In this document: positions 46,687 through 58,128 of the stretch, piece by piece
How positions within the stretch are numbered: the stretch's first letter is position 1
How the letters are laid out: each line of letters starts with the position of its first letter
Assembly (NCBI GenBank): GCA_963576565.1
Contig: OY755039.1
Coordinates: forward strand, 81,591,955-81,655,954
Direction: 5' to 3'
DNA from: Aspidapion aeneum
Taxonomy: Eukaryota; Arthropoda; Insecta; Coleoptera; Brentidae
Length of the DNA: 64,000 nucleotides
The notes under the pieces: generated by a model
The model's input: the letters and a program-made list of their open reading frames with translations, nothing else
What the model was told of the DNA's origin: nothing
Databases searched by the model: none
Translations under genes and position numbers: made by a program

Positions 46687-47985
46687 TGTAACAGGGGCCT
46701 GCGTGTGACAGTGGTACTGTCACCTCAAGTTGCCAAGGCTTAAATGTTGTAAGCTACCAACTTAGGTTACAACTTATATAAATTATAAAAAGATTAAATG
46801 TTACTATATGTTATTAAATTTACACGATCTCAAAAGGGAATTTGGCGGTTCTTGGAGGAAAAGTATGCTATAAACGTTTTTCTCAAATGTATAACTAATA
46901 GGATAATCATACATACCTTTTTAATTTTCTTCTTGCAGCTTCACACTTTCACTTCTAATATTTATTATTTAAATATCAAATTTTTACTACCATTGAACTT
47001 TTATATTCAAATATTTACTTCTTAAACTTTTAGGTTTTATAAACCTTTTATATATTTGTTGTAAATATATATATTTATCAACATCTTAAACGTTGATTGA
47101 ATGAGTGAAACTATTCAATCAACTGTTTAATTTACTTAATATTACTGTTTAGGTTTGGGATATGTTATTAATTAAAAATGCCGATTTCAGGGCAACGAAT
47201 GGTTTGTATTTTGTTGATAAAAAAAACCATAAAACAGTTAAACACATTATTTCAAAACACTGGAAACAGTAATAATTAATGACTTTACAATCAATAAACT
47301 CTAAAAGAAAAGACCAAAATAATTATGAATATACAATGTTAAAATAATTGATAAATTTCCCCAGTTGAAATAAAACCCCCCTTAAGAAGTGTAAATGAAA
47401 GTGTACCGTACTAGGCAAAGACAAACTAAAGAGTACTCTCCCTGACGACTTTCGAAAGTTTCAATACCCCGCTCTCTAGACATTCTAAGTTTGTCGCTAG
47501 CTGATTGGGCTAAATCTAAGCTTTCTTTAACGGACTTCTTCCACCACTCTTCTCTACAGACACTCTTGGTTGCCGTGGTCTGAATCTTAAGCTCTCTCGC
47601 ATTGGCGAGAAAGACAAAGAGACAAAATGCCACCGCAATTCAAAGATGCGTGGATTTAGAAATTCGGTAAAGTTTAAATCTTACAGGGTGTTTCTTAAAA
47701 GTTGAAGATAGTTTACCAAATTTGTTTCCAGTTACAAAATATGAATTATTTTGATGTTAGTGGCTCAAAGGACATATTAGCCGAATACAACTTTTATTAA
47801 AATACAGCGAACCTGAAAACATGCCTAAAAACAAGTCGCCGAGTTGCCATAAATTTTACTTAATCTTAACCTAGTCTTGCATATAATTAATGCTTGTTGA
47901 TGACAAAAACAATATTTAATTAAAAATCTTTAAAAACTTATAAATGGCAAAAATACCATTTATGCTCAAATCCCGTTTTGTTACA
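46687..47985 (+). repeat. 3' long terminal repeat, 1,299 bp
   Basis: Direct copy of 31780..33078, offset 14,907 throughout with no insertions or deletions. Three substitutions were seen (46832, 47459, 47629). LTRs are identical at insertion, so this similarity means a recent event. Contains the second copy of the minus-strand 83-codon frame at 47382..47633. Confidence 0.9.
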
Positions 47986-48675
47986 GTACTTCCCCACTTT
48001 ACATATTGCTCTACAATTTTATATCTGTTGCAGGAAAATGATCTGAATCGTCTTCAGAAGTTGCAAAACCGCGCAATGAGGATAATACTATCGTGTGATA
48101 GATACACACAGATAAGAGATATGTTAAAACAACTACAGTGGTTGCCAATTAAAGAGTTTCTCTGGTTTAATGTCTTAATTTTTATTTTTAAAATAAAACT
48201 TGGAAATGCACCCCTCTATTTAACAAACAAATTATACCGTAATAATATAGTACATGGCCACAATACAAGACAGAATAATAATTTCTACATACCACGAAGA
48301 AACAAAAAATCGGCAACGAATTCAGTTTTTTTCAAGGGTCTAAATGATTTCAACAAATTGCCTAATGATATTAAATGTTGCTTGACATTAACAACATTAA
48401 AAAAAAAAACTTAAAATGTTCTTATGAAAAGATTGCTCTTTACATGAAGAATAAATTAGAAAAATGAATCGACTGTCTATTCTATTTTATATATTGGTTA
48501 TGTTATGTATTTATTGTGTTTTTGTCTATTTATTTTTGTTGTGTTGAATTTTAATATTTCCTTTAAATCTTTTTATTTTTTTAAATTCATTATTTTATTT
48601 TATACCATTTATCAAATGTATTGACATTTTGGAACTAGCACGTTCTTTGCTAAATAAAGGATTAATAGTAATAAT
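47986..48675 (+). pseudogene. LINE fragment, 3' part (interrupted by the LTR element)
   Basis: The reading frame continues from 31779: VLPHFTYCSTILYLLQEN is the conserved thumb-region 'PHFxYCSxI' block of non-LTR reverse transcriptases. It is followed by LQKLQNRAMRIIL and 'LPIKEFLWFNVLIFIFKI', 'FKGLNDFNKLP' and a stop at 48412..48414. The 3' untranslated part ends TAAATAAAGGATTAATAGTA, the short A-rich tail repeat of Jockey/CR1-type elements. This part has no internal stops, so it has decayed less than the 5' part. Confidence 0.85.
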
Positions 48676-49657
48676 GAAAGTTTAGCGGCATATTTAAATC
48701 GGGAACTTGACCGGGAATAAAATATGTTGTTTTTAACCAAAAAAATTTAAAAAAAAATATCTATAGATTTTTCCTTAATTAAGCTTTCATGTCCTCTAAC
48801 CAGGGTTAACCTAACCTCTTGGATCGCAAATGTATCCTAACCTAGGGTCCAGCACTTGATCTTTGACCTGAAAAGAAAGATTTTCAAAAAATAGTTTTTC
48901 AATCAATAAGCTTTTTGGAAAAACATTTTTTTTGTTTGTAGATTTCGAAAATTTATTTCTTTCGCAAAGAGAATTTATTTGTATGAGAGGGAGAGAGAGA
49001 GGAAAACAATTTACATATTAAGAAAAGAGCAGAGGGAGAGAGAGAGATTGGCGCATGCGCAGTTGGAATTGGGAGCAATATGGGATTTGAATTTGTGTTT
49101 ATTGCCTAGTCATTTTACACAAATGATTTTAGAGGGGAGTCGTCACGGATTTGTGCAACATCCAGATCGTTAATCTGTGACCTATTGTCAGGTAGAATCC
49201 ACTGTCAAAGTGCATACTCAACTACCTAAAGCGCCTGCACTAATATGTCTTCAACTACACCACACCAATGCATGGAGTGCTGGTTTACTTTTTGAAGTAC
49301 CAATTTTTTAACTTGTTCTATCTGAAAACAACAGGGAGAGGCAGCCAGCAGAGCGCATTATAGATTAATCCAATAAAAAGTACACAAAATTGCTATTTAC
49401 GTTTTGAATTTTTTACTCGCAATAGTGCTCGGATTTACTTAGTGGAATTCATGATAAATGATTTTTTTGTCTTTTATTTTGTTTGTTTGTGTTGCTCTAT
49501 TTAGATTTTAACAAAATATTAAATAGATATGCGGGAAAAATTGGAACAGGGTGCAAATTCGTCGACAACAAAAGTAGGTAAGAAGCTGGTTCATCTTCTT
49601 CAAATAATTGTGTAATATTTGATCTTTATAGCGTTTAAAGATAGAAGTAACAGTCTT
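48676..49657. other. Non-coding interval with GA-rich tracts
   Basis: (GA)n-rich stretches at 48984..49001 and 49031..49047, then GCGCATGCGC. Positions 49150..49245 match 8575..8690 (GTTAATCTGTGACCTATTGTC, GCGCCTGCACTAATAT). The 64-codon frame at 48979..49173 reads the GA tract and is not a gene. Confidence 0.55.
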
Positions 49658-50590
49658 CCCACATAGCACAAAAATCACATCAACGTTAAATTAACGTGAA
49701 TAAAAATAACAAAAAAATCTACATGCCTAAAGATAACTTCAAAACAAAAAGAAATCAAGCTATAAAAATGTACTTTTTGCTGAAGTTTCTGGTGCTGTGT
49801 ATATAACATGTTTTTACCCACGTTATTTTCATGTATCAAATGCACACTTAAAAATTCTTCCACAACATGTTCTAAAACGCCACTAGATTAAGACTTCTCA
49901 TACCTACTAACTTTCTGCGTCTTTCTTGGTCACGTTTTTATAATAACATCTTTTTAACTTAAGAGACGCGAAAGGAAGTTATAAAAGTTCACTAGTTTAA
50001 GACTACAACACTTCAAGACAATTTTAAAGATGGCGCTCAAGGCAAGACAAAATATCTATATATCTATCTATATACATTATGTTTTTTTTTAAACTAAACA
50101 AGATTTTTTAACAGTAAACACTTTCACAGAATATTAATGTGTCTTTATCAGGTTAATAACAGATGCGTCGTGATCGTGAAGGATCAGGGATCAGTTCCTT
50201 AAAAGGTTTTTGGAGTTTAGAGGCCAAAGCACTGCCTGATAGATTTCGTCAAAGTGAAAAATCCCGGTGGCGCTGCTGCTAGTAAAATCTCAAAAATATT
50301 CAGTAGAACAGCCATGCAAGTCGTGTTTCAAAATTCGTGTAGAAAAGGCGTGAATCTAATGTGATTTTAACGTAAAAATCACTTGAAACTAACGTAAAAA
50401 CATTGCTGTTTTAATTTTATAATAGCGTTATTCCAACGCGGTTTTTAGCAACGTTATTTTTTATAACGTTAATGAATGACCTATTAAGCTTATTTTCGTA
50501 TATGAAATAAACGTTTTTTTCTAGCAGCTTTTAAAAAAATTTTTTCTCACGCCTTTTTTACGCGTTAAACACGTGATTGTGCTATGCGGG
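49658..50590. mobile_element. DNA transposon remnant with CCCRCATAGCAC ends
   Basis: Left end CCCACATAGCACAAAAATCAC, right end (complement) CCCGCATAGCACAATCACG. The right part is dense in ACGTTA-type motifs (AACGTTATTTTTTATAACGTT). Length 933 bp. No transposase and no clear target duplication; superfamily unassigned. Confidence 0.55.
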
Positions 50591-50592
50591 TT

Positions 50593-53260
50593 GGTGTGGA
50601 TAGACATAAGACTCGCCCGAATATTTTACGAAAGGGAACCACCCTCCCAACCCTGGCTGGGGGAAACTACCCCCCTTTAAACGTGCTTTTTGACGGTTTT
50701 TTGCTAATAACTCAAAAACGTTCAACTTTTGTAAAAATATTCTAAAGATCATTTGCTAGCGGATAAAATTTCCTATTTAACCATATAGCTTAGTAATGTT
50801 TAAAATATGTTTTTTTTATTTTTCTTGTGGCATTTTGTGTCTTTAACACATTGTTTTTTTCAAAAAAGTATTTTTGTTCAAAAACCCATTGTATAGAGTT
50901 AAATATTTATTAAGTTGGATATATACTAAAAATCGAATCTACACGGAAGGTGTGGTTTTTTCGCATCTCTATGGCCCCACTATACTGTAACTCGGTGCGT
51001 TTGCTAATAACATGTATAGTTTGTGAGATATGAATTTTCAAAGTTTTGCCATTTTGGTCTGATGGGATTCCCTATACTAAAAATCGCTAAATTACGTTTT
51101 TCCGAATCTACACGGAAGGTGTGGTTTTTTCGCATCTCTATGACCCCACTATACTGTAACTCGGGGTGTTGGCTGTTAACATGTATAGTTTGTGAGATAT
51201 GAATTTTCAAAGTTTTGCCATTTTGGTCTCATGGGATTCCCTATAGGTACTAAAAATCGCTAAATGACGTTTTTCCAAATCTAGACGGAAGGTGTGGTTT
51301 TTTCGCATCTCTATGGCCCCACTATACTGTTACTCAGTGCGTTGGCTGTTAACATGTATAGTTTGTGAGATATGAATTTTCAAAGTTTTGCCATTTTGCT
51401 CTCATGGGATTCTCTATACTAAAAATCGCTAAATGACATTTTTCCGAATCTACACGGAAGGTGTGGTTTTTTCGCATCTCTACGGCCCCACAATACTGTA
51501 ACTCGGTGCGTTTGCTGATAACATGTATAGTTTGTGAGATATGAATTTTCAAAGTTTTGCCATTCTGGTGTCATTGGATTCCCTATACCTACTAAAAATT
51601 GCTAAATGACATTTTTCCGAATCTACAAGGAAGGTGTGGTTTTTTCGTATCTCTAAGGCCCCACAATACTGTAACTCGGTGCGCTTGCTGATAACATGTA
51701 GAGTTTGTGAGATATAAATTTTCAAATTATAAAAATAAGTGTGTTTGTAGAAATCCTCAAATCAAACAAAAATTTTGAACATTCATTTTTGTAACTCAGT
51801 AAATAATACTCAATGTGAGTAAAAAATATTTTTGATTAGTATTAACTTAAAACTTAATTTTTCGAGTTTGATTCATTTAAATTGGATCTCCCCTCTCGCC
51901 CCCCTCAAAACTGTATTTTTCTAATTATTTGCAAACTTTTAACTTTGCCAAAAACAACTAAGTAATAGTTATTGAGGCTGACCAAAAGTCACGCCTTCCT
52001 TACTTCAGTGGCGCACCTTTTATAGGCATTTAAATAAATGAGAGGTGTGGAAAAAGCAATATTTTTAAAAAAATTTTAAATTTTATTGTCGTACATGTTT
52101 AGTTTTAAAACTCACTTTTAAAGCTGAAGTAATTTCCTTTCTAATGATGTATATCACTCTTTACTCAAGGCTCTATCTAGCATAGACGCACCAAAAATGG
52201 TCAAATTTGGTATACACTTGAATCTTCATTTAAGACAACCATGTTGGAACAGTACTAATACACACACTGCGTTCAATGTATACTTCCCCGAAAATATAAC
52301 AAGGGGGCGCCATCCGCCCACTCTTGGTGGGGCGGGTGGTTCTCCCCTCTAAATGTTTTTTTCATCATTTTTCATTACTTGGTATATCAAGTTTGACCAT
52401 TTTTGGGGCGTCTATGCAAGATCTACTGCTGCGTTGACAGGGGAGCGATGTACATCGTTCGAAAGGAAATTTCTTCATTAATAAGTTTTACAACCAGACA
52501 TGTGCGACAGTAAAATTTAGGAAAATTAAAGAAAAAGTTGTTGTTTCTACACCACTTATAAAAGGTGCATCACTGATGTAAGGAGGGCGAGTTATACATC
52601 ATTAGAAAAAACTTTTCATCAGCCATAATAAATGTTACTTAGTTGTTTTTTGTCAAGTTAAAAGTGTGCAAATAATTGGGAAAATACTGTAAGATAGCAC
52701 TTTTGAGGGGGTGAGAGGGAGCCTTTAAAGAAGGTTAACTAGAAAAAGTCAGTTTTTTCAGTTATTACTAACCAAAAATAATTTTTTACTCACTTTCATT
52801 ATTATTTACTAAGAAAAATGATTGTTCAACGTTTTTGTTTGATTTAAGGATTTCTACAAACACTTTTATTTTGATTTCAAGGCGGATATATAAAGAAAAA
52901 TATGTCTGGCTTAATAATTATTTAATCGTATAGAATGAGCATTCAACTGAAAACATTTTTTTAAGAAAAAAATAGTGTTAAGGATAAAAAATACTACAAA
53001 GAAAATATAAAAAAAGTATTTTAAAAATGTTTTCCCACTGTCGTCAGAGGGTAACAAGGTATATAGTTGAAAAGGAAATTGTATCCGCTTGAAAAATGAT
53101 CACCAGAAGATTTTTTGGAAAAGTTGACTGTTTTCGAGTTATTATCAAAAAACTATCAAACACCTCGTTTAAGGGGGGGAACCACCTCCTTGCCAGGTTT
53201 GGGGGGTGGTTATCTTTCGTAAAATGTTTGGCCGAGTCTTGTCTATTCATACTAAGTGTG
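50593..53260. mobile_element. 2.7-kb foldback element with one expanded arm
   Basis: The left arm, in two pieces (50593..50930 and 51733..52265), pairs with the right arm 52365..53260. Outer landmarks: GATAGACATAAGACTCG with GCCGAGTCTTGTCTATTC, and GAACCACC with C-rich tracts. Inner landmarks: TAAGTGTGTTTGTAGAAATC with its mirror, ACGCCTTCCTTACTTCAG with TGATGTAAGGAGGGCG, and AAAATGGTCAAATTTGG with its mirror. The loop near 52265..52365 has its own GC-rich hairpin. Between the two left-arm pieces lies the 171-bp array, which the right arm lacks. No protein is encoded. Confidence 0.8.
50931..51730 (+). repeat. ~171-bp tandem array, nearly five units
   Basis: The phrase ACACGGAAGGTGTGGTTTTT recurs at about 50941, 51110, 51283, 51452 and 51625, so unit lengths alternate 169, 173, 169, 173. 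Each unit also has CTCTATGGCCCCACTATACT and TTGTGAGATATGAATTTTC. Frames on the minus strand (51004..51210, 51349..51552) read the units. Unit length is near one nucleosome repeat. Confidence 0.9.
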
Positions 53261-54287
53261 TTTCTTCCATCATTAAACGCAGCAAATCACTTGAATCTCG
53301 AATGTAGGGCCTGAACTACGGCGCCAAGCGCCAAACATAATTATACTAATTGTATTATGAGCTTATAACTTGTGCTTGTCTCAGTGATTTCTCATCTATT
53401 TCTTCTGTTTTGTTTTTGCAATCAATATTTTAAGTAGGGGAGAGTGGGGCAAAGTGGAACGAGGGGCAAAGTGGTCTGATATACCGCGCAGAAGCACGAA
53501 ATTCTAAGCCCTCAAAAACTGAAAGGGTACCAATGCTTTCTTTCCTTCCAAGCCGCGAACCCGTTCCGATAACCAGTTGAGTGTCAATCACGACAGGTGT
53601 AAAAACGGTTATTATTTGTTTAAGGCCAGAGTCACAATCTACGGAAATTTTGGAACAGCCAAAAAATTAACGGAGGGATAAAGAGATTCCCCTGGCTTGG
53701 TTGCCTATAATAGTTTTTGTCCTTTACCGACTTTAAAATTTGTCTCTCTCAAATATTCCCCCATCAATTTTGTCCGTTGTTGTTCGATGGGCGTCATCTA
53801 GAGACCAAATTTCGACTCATACTGTGGCCTACGAAAAAAAATAACACGGGCGGCGTTACTATTTAGCCTGTGACTATTTTTTTGTTGGCCTTGTTTGATT
53901 AGACAGGTTATGTCAATTTTTTTAAAAAATTTGATCTTTTTAAACAGTTTTAATTGTTTTTTTAACATTTTTGAAAATTTCGATAAATTATTGTTTTGAT
54001 TTGTGCGCCGTGAACTTGAACCTGGGAGCAAAATGACCCCTGGGCGTCCACAAAATTGGGGTACAAAGAAGTTTAGGAGTTTGGAACGTTATAACAGAAG
54101 AAGTCGGAAGTTACAAAACTAGTAAGTGCTAAATCTACTAGTCTATAAGCGCCAGTATTTAGTTGAATGAGAGAGAAATAAGAACTACAAGGATGGTCAA
54201 ATGAGATAAAATATGCATAACAAGTTAAAAAATGTCAAAAATGCAAAAAAAAATTCTTTACATATTTTTTGTTCAAATTGTATATAA
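53261..54287. other. Non-coding interval
   Basis: 53436..53475 contains GGGGAGAGTGGGGCAAAGTG, a phrase found at the ends of some insect repeats; no partner end was found. The remaining sequence is unassigned, with no gene. Confidence 0.4.
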
Positions 54288-55040
54288 AGGGTGTTTCATT
54301 ATGTTTCTTCCCATGGAAAAATTCCATAATTTTTTTCCTAAAGAAACAATTTAAAAAGTGTTTAGAAAATGTTTTCCTTTTTGGTTACAGTATGACATTT
54401 ATTTTAAAATTTACCATATGCGGGGGGAGATAAAAGTGATGTGTTTTTAAAGGAAACACCATATATATTTTTACAGGTATGAATAAGGCCTAAAATCTTC
54501 TCTATAAAACTATAACATACTTTATACAAGACATAACCATTTAAAATTTTTCCAATTATTAAAAAAATATGGTAGCACTCCTAGTATAATTTCACCTTTT
54601 ACTGATTTCAATGGGCATATATGATGTCTATAACATCTAAAAATGACATTTGACCGTCAAAATTGTTTTGATTTTCTCACAACCTGTCACATATAACTTA
54701 AAAGAGTGCTATATACCAGGGGTGCCGAGTGGTACTTTTTTTTATTATTAAAAAAGAAGTGCTTATATCTCATAAACTATTGTTCACAGCTATAAAGTAT
54801 GTTATTATTTTAGAAAGAAGATTTTAAGCCCTATTCATAATATAAATGTAAAAATATATAGGGTGTTTCCTTTAAAAAAAAGTTACTTTTACCTGCCACT
54901 TGTATATGGAAACTCCCAAAATAAATATCATACCATAAACAAAAAGGAAAACATTTGCAGATCTATTTTTAATATTTTCCTTTAGGACAAAAATTCTGGA
55001 AAAATTGGACGGTAGAAATATAATAAAACACCAACACCCT
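54288..55040. mobile_element. Foldback repeat with AGGGTGTT ends
   Basis: Arms of roughly 330 bp: AGGGTGTTTCATTATGTTTC at the left, AGGGTGTTGGTGTTTTATTA (complement) at the right. Inner pairs include GAAAATGTTTTCCTTTTTGG with its mirror, TAAAGGAAACACCATATATA with its mirror, and ATAACATACTTTATA. The loop is near 54600..54700. The minus-strand 97-codon frame at 54872..55165 overlaps the arm and is not a gene. Confidence 0.75.
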
Positions 55041-55289
55041 GTATGTACAGGGTGTCCCAAATTCGATGTTTTTGGGGGGTTTAGGGTATTTCTCGGGGGG
55101 ATAGAAAAAACTGTCCCACCTTTACGATGCTCAAATTTCAAGCGAAGCTGAAAGGTGAAAACCATATTTTAATATAGTAAGCCATAAGTCTGCATTTTGG
55201 GAGGGGGTCTATAACTTTTTTATTTATGAAAATTTTGTTTTTGTGTAAATTTTGTTTCTTTTTTTGGGGTATTTTTTGAGATATGTGAG
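55041..55289. other. Non-coding interval with TACAGGGTGTCCC
   Basis: TACAGGGTGTCCCAAATTCG at 55046 is a phrase often seen at ends of insect repeats and lies immediately after the foldback. No further structure seen. Confidence 0.4.
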
Positions 55290-56196
55290 AAAATAGGGTA
55301 ATTTCATATCAAATTAACCAGAGGTTTGGCAGACCATTTCACCGATTTTGATAAAATTTGGTACACATATTCTCTATATGGGTGGGATCAAAATTCCAAA
55401 ATATTTTTTTTTTCTGATTGGTAGTTTTTTTTAAATTAATTTTCAAAAATCTACAAATTGACTCATTTTGGTCTAACACAGCTTCACAAAAATTAAAATA
55501 TCTTGAGGACCACTTACCGCAGATTAATAAGATATAGCTCTTTGTAAAGACAATTTAAATACCTTTCCAACTATTTGTCACATGACCTACTATATTTCCA
55601 TCTGTTTTTTTTTGAAATTTTGAAAAAAACATTTTTTGATTTTTTTCAAAAAAGTTATTTTTGATTTTTTTCAAAAAAAAGTATTTTTTTATCAAGGCTT
55701 TAGGAAAATATGTGTCAAATTTCAAAATGGAGAAATTATGGGTTCATGGTTAAAAAAAATAAAAACCAAATAAAAGTAACAAAAAATCTGGACAAAATTG
55801 TTTGAAATTCGTATTATCATGCATACATAATATGTGTATGTGCTGTAGGAAAAAGTTATATTTTGAATATTATTTCGGTGTAGTTAAATTAAAGCTAAAA
55901 TAAAAATACCCCCTTTTTTTCATCCCTTCCCCTCCCCCCGTCAGTCAGTGTGCAAACTTGCTTATTCCTGTCATTTCTACTTTTTAATTGGTGAGTGATT
56001 CCCAGCCAATCAGACCAGACAATCTGTGCCTGTTTGATACAGGAAAATTCCTGCAAGAAATTGTCGCAAGGACACGCCAAAATATAAAATATTTGCGACC
56101 AGGTGTTGTGATCCGTTAAAATTGAAGAAACATTCTGAAATATTGAGGAATGTTTCAGAAAATATGTGCTCTCATATAGACATTAAGCTAGGAAAC

Positions 56197-56319
56197 ATAT
56201 AGTAACATTTAATCTTTTTATAATTTATATAAGTTGTAGCCTAAGTTGGTAGCTTACAACATTAAGGCCTTGGCCACTTGAAGTGACAGTACCACTGTCA
56301 TACACAGGCCCCTGTTACA
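56197..56319 (-). repeat. LTR fragment (first ~120 bp, inverted)
   Basis: Matches the first 123 bases of the LTR at 31780 in reverse orientation: TACACAGGCCCCTGTTACA ends it, and AACATATAGTAACATTTAATC begins it. Identity stops abruptly at ATATGTT. Several substitutions relative to the full LTRs mean it is older than the 16.2-kb element. Confidence 0.85.
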
Positions 56320-56625
56320 GTTTCAAAATGTCCCTAATAGGTATAGTAGAATTTTTTCTTTGTTTATTATATTGTGGCATTGTTTATTAAAAGCTGGCTG
56401 AGGGATAGGAGTCACTGGGTAAAGTAGATTTTTTTTATACAGGTTTTGAGTTATGATTTTTTATTTTTTTTTATTTCTTATGTTGTCTCCAATAATAGCA
56501 TAAAAAAAGAAGATTCTTGTTATATGCAATAAACGTACAATTGGTCAAAACTTTACCTTATCACATATTTTCAAAAATGCATGTCCCCCACATCTCTGTT
56601 ATGCTTGCACCCTGACTTCCATTTT
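56320..56625 (+). repeat. Direct duplication, copy 1 (partner 59862..60190)
   Basis: Shares CAAAATGTCCCTAATAGGTA, GGAGTCACTGGGTAAAGTAG, CAATTGGTCAAAACTTTACC and TGTTATGCTTGCACCCTGAC with 59862..60190. Copies differ by indels (a 27-bp piece is present only in copy 2). Non-coding. Confidence 0.85.
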
Positions 56626-57004
56626 TTATTTGAGATATTTTTTTTTGTCAGGTCAAACTTGCAATTTAAAAAAATATTTAAAAGAAGTACTTGTCAAAAA
56701 AATCTAAAATTTTTGATTTTTCAGTTTATTAATGGTTAGTATAACTGTACCAAAAATTATTAAAATCGGAGTTGATGAATACTGGAGGCTGGTTAATTTG
56801 GTATGAAATGACCTGTTATTTATAAATCCAAAGCATACATATCTTTTGATGTGACCTTTTAATCAGTTTTAGAAACAAAAATATATTTAAAGCTATTAAG
56901 AATAAAAAACCTGTAAATTAAAACAATAGCTATCAAACTAAAAACTAGAAACCATCGTAAGTTGCATAAAAATATAGTAAAATTATTATGTTTTCTTATT
57001 TTAG

Positions 57005-57133
57005 GAAAAATCCAGTTGGGGATGAACATTGCTATGTTACATTGGATTTTCATCTTTATACTGAAGGAACAAAGAGAGTAGACAAAAATAGGGGAAGCTG
57101 GAATGATAATTTTGCTTTGTCATCTATGCTTGT
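57005..57133 (+). CDS. Exon-like segment of an unrecognised gene (penultimate)
   Basis: TTTTCTTATTTTAG precedes it and GTGAGT follows at 57134, canonical acceptor and donor. One frame is open throughout: it includes NPVGDEHCYVTLDFHLYTEG, then 'TKRVDKNRGSWNDNFALSSML', a balanced composition unlike the Lys/Asn/Phe/Ile-rich chance frames elsewhere. The first base completes a codon from an upstream exon that I could not find. It joins in frame to 57451. I do not recognise the family. It may be the 3' end of a host gene whose other exons lie outside or far upstream, or a captured or transposon-encoded fragment. Confidence 0.4.
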
Positions 57134-57450
57134 GTGAGTTTTTAGAACATTTATACATTTTATCTAAATTATATTTTTGACATTATTAGACCCTAACAAT
57201 CTTAGTTCTTCTTGCAAAAAATCGAGTTGACATACTATTACACCTAGCTCTGCAAAGTCAAAATCCTCCCCATTAGAAATGAATATCTGCTTTTAGTTGA
57301 CCCTCCATGTAACCGAAATACATCTGTATTATTATTATTATCTTGGGGATTTTTTCTCTACAATTTGATGAATTGCTTTGCAAAAAGTGCCAGTTCTATA
57401 ATTTCGTGTATAATGTGCTTTTTATGTTCATAATAAATTTCTTTTTTCAG

Positions 57451-57474
57451 AAATAATGATGGTGGTTGACTATT
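57451..57474 (+). CDS. Exon-like segment (last coding exon)
   Basis: Preceded by TTTCTTTTTTCAG, a strong acceptor. Joined to the donor at 57134 it adds the short tail VNNDGG and a TGA stop at 57472..57474. The following sequence would be 3' untranslated. AATAAA-type signals occur further down (58422..58436). The agreement of frame, acceptor, donor and stop is the main support; still tentative. Confidence 0.35.
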
Positions 57475-57993
57475 AGGATTTACTAAGTGCAATACAAGTT
57501 CACACTCCATAAGAAATCAGGTACTTAAAATCAACAGTTTAAAATTTCCACAACAAATTACAGGAGCTACTAGTACATCGTCGTTGGTTCGATGAAACCT
57601 GATATGTGACATTTGTTTCAAAAATAAGTTTTTTGCATAATCAATTAGCCCTAGTCATAATGGATATCCTATATAAAATTATTTGCAAAAAAATGTAATA
57701 ATAACGTTAATTGAAGCAAGGATAAAAAAGGATCCAAACAGCTTATAATTGGCATCATAGACCTTTTTTGTCTTTTCTGTAAAATTTTATTTTGAACACA
57801 AATCAGTTTTCAGTAAACCAACGACCATATATTATATTATTATGTTTGAACCTTTTGTAAGGAAATTTGTTTTGAATGTTACTTATATTATTAAAAATTA
57901 GTTTTCTATAAAGAATAGGTTTTTCAAAAAACATTTGTTTTTTATAATATAAAAAATTTAATCTAACCTATCTGTTTGTGTGTGTATGCTCTA
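57475..57993. other. Non-coding interval
   Basis: AT-rich, no gene; possibly 3' untranslated sequence or intron. Confidence 0.5.
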
Positions 57994-58128
57994 TATACGC
58001 CAATTCAAAAAAATTGAGACAACATTTACTAACAGTTTGACGAGTCTGACATTTAAAGATTATTAATAATGCCACATCTGTCAAACAGTCAATAAAAAGT
58101 GTCTCAATTATTTTGAATTTGATTATAG
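57994..58128. mobile_element. Tc1/mariner-like MITE, copy 1
   Basis: CCAATTCAAAAAAATTGAGAC at the left, and (complement) CAAATTCAAAATAATTGAGAC at the right; inside are CAGTTTGACGAGTCTGACAT and its mirror-like TCTGTCAAACAGTC. TA-rich flanks. Same family as 59226..59352. Confidence 0.7.

Larger units (their letters stand above)
31780..47985. mobile_element. 16.2-kb LTR-bounded non-coding element (LARD-like)
   Basis: Two direct repeats of exactly 1,299 bp (31780..33078, 46687..47985) bound a 13.6-kb interior. GTAC lies immediately outside both (31776..31779 and 47986..47989), and the LINE frame resumes across the site, so the whole block entered as one unit. The interior shows no gag, protease, reverse transcriptase, RNase H or integrase of its own. 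No TGG-type primer-binding site follows the first repeat (TTACTCCCCCCTGATT) and no purine tract precedes the second (CTACTGACACCACTT). Large non-autonomous LTR elements of this design are called LARDs; a Ty3-type origin is a guess from TG..CA ends and the 4-bp duplication. Confidence 0.8.
55290..56815. repeat. Loose inverted pair enclosing mixed repeats
   Basis: ATTTCATATCAAATTAACCAG (55300) pairs with its mirror around GGTTAATTTGGTATGAAATG (56790), and CCGATTTTGATAAAATTTGG with its mirror, giving short arms of about 75-110 bp. Enclosed are low-complexity T/A tracts, an LTR fragment and the first copy of a direct duplication. Too decayed to assign. Confidence 0.45.

Noticed and set aside
31780..47985. 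Two independent LTR insertions instead of one element
   Set aside because: GTAC is shared only by the outer flanks and the LINE frame resumes across the whole block, which a single insertion explains best.
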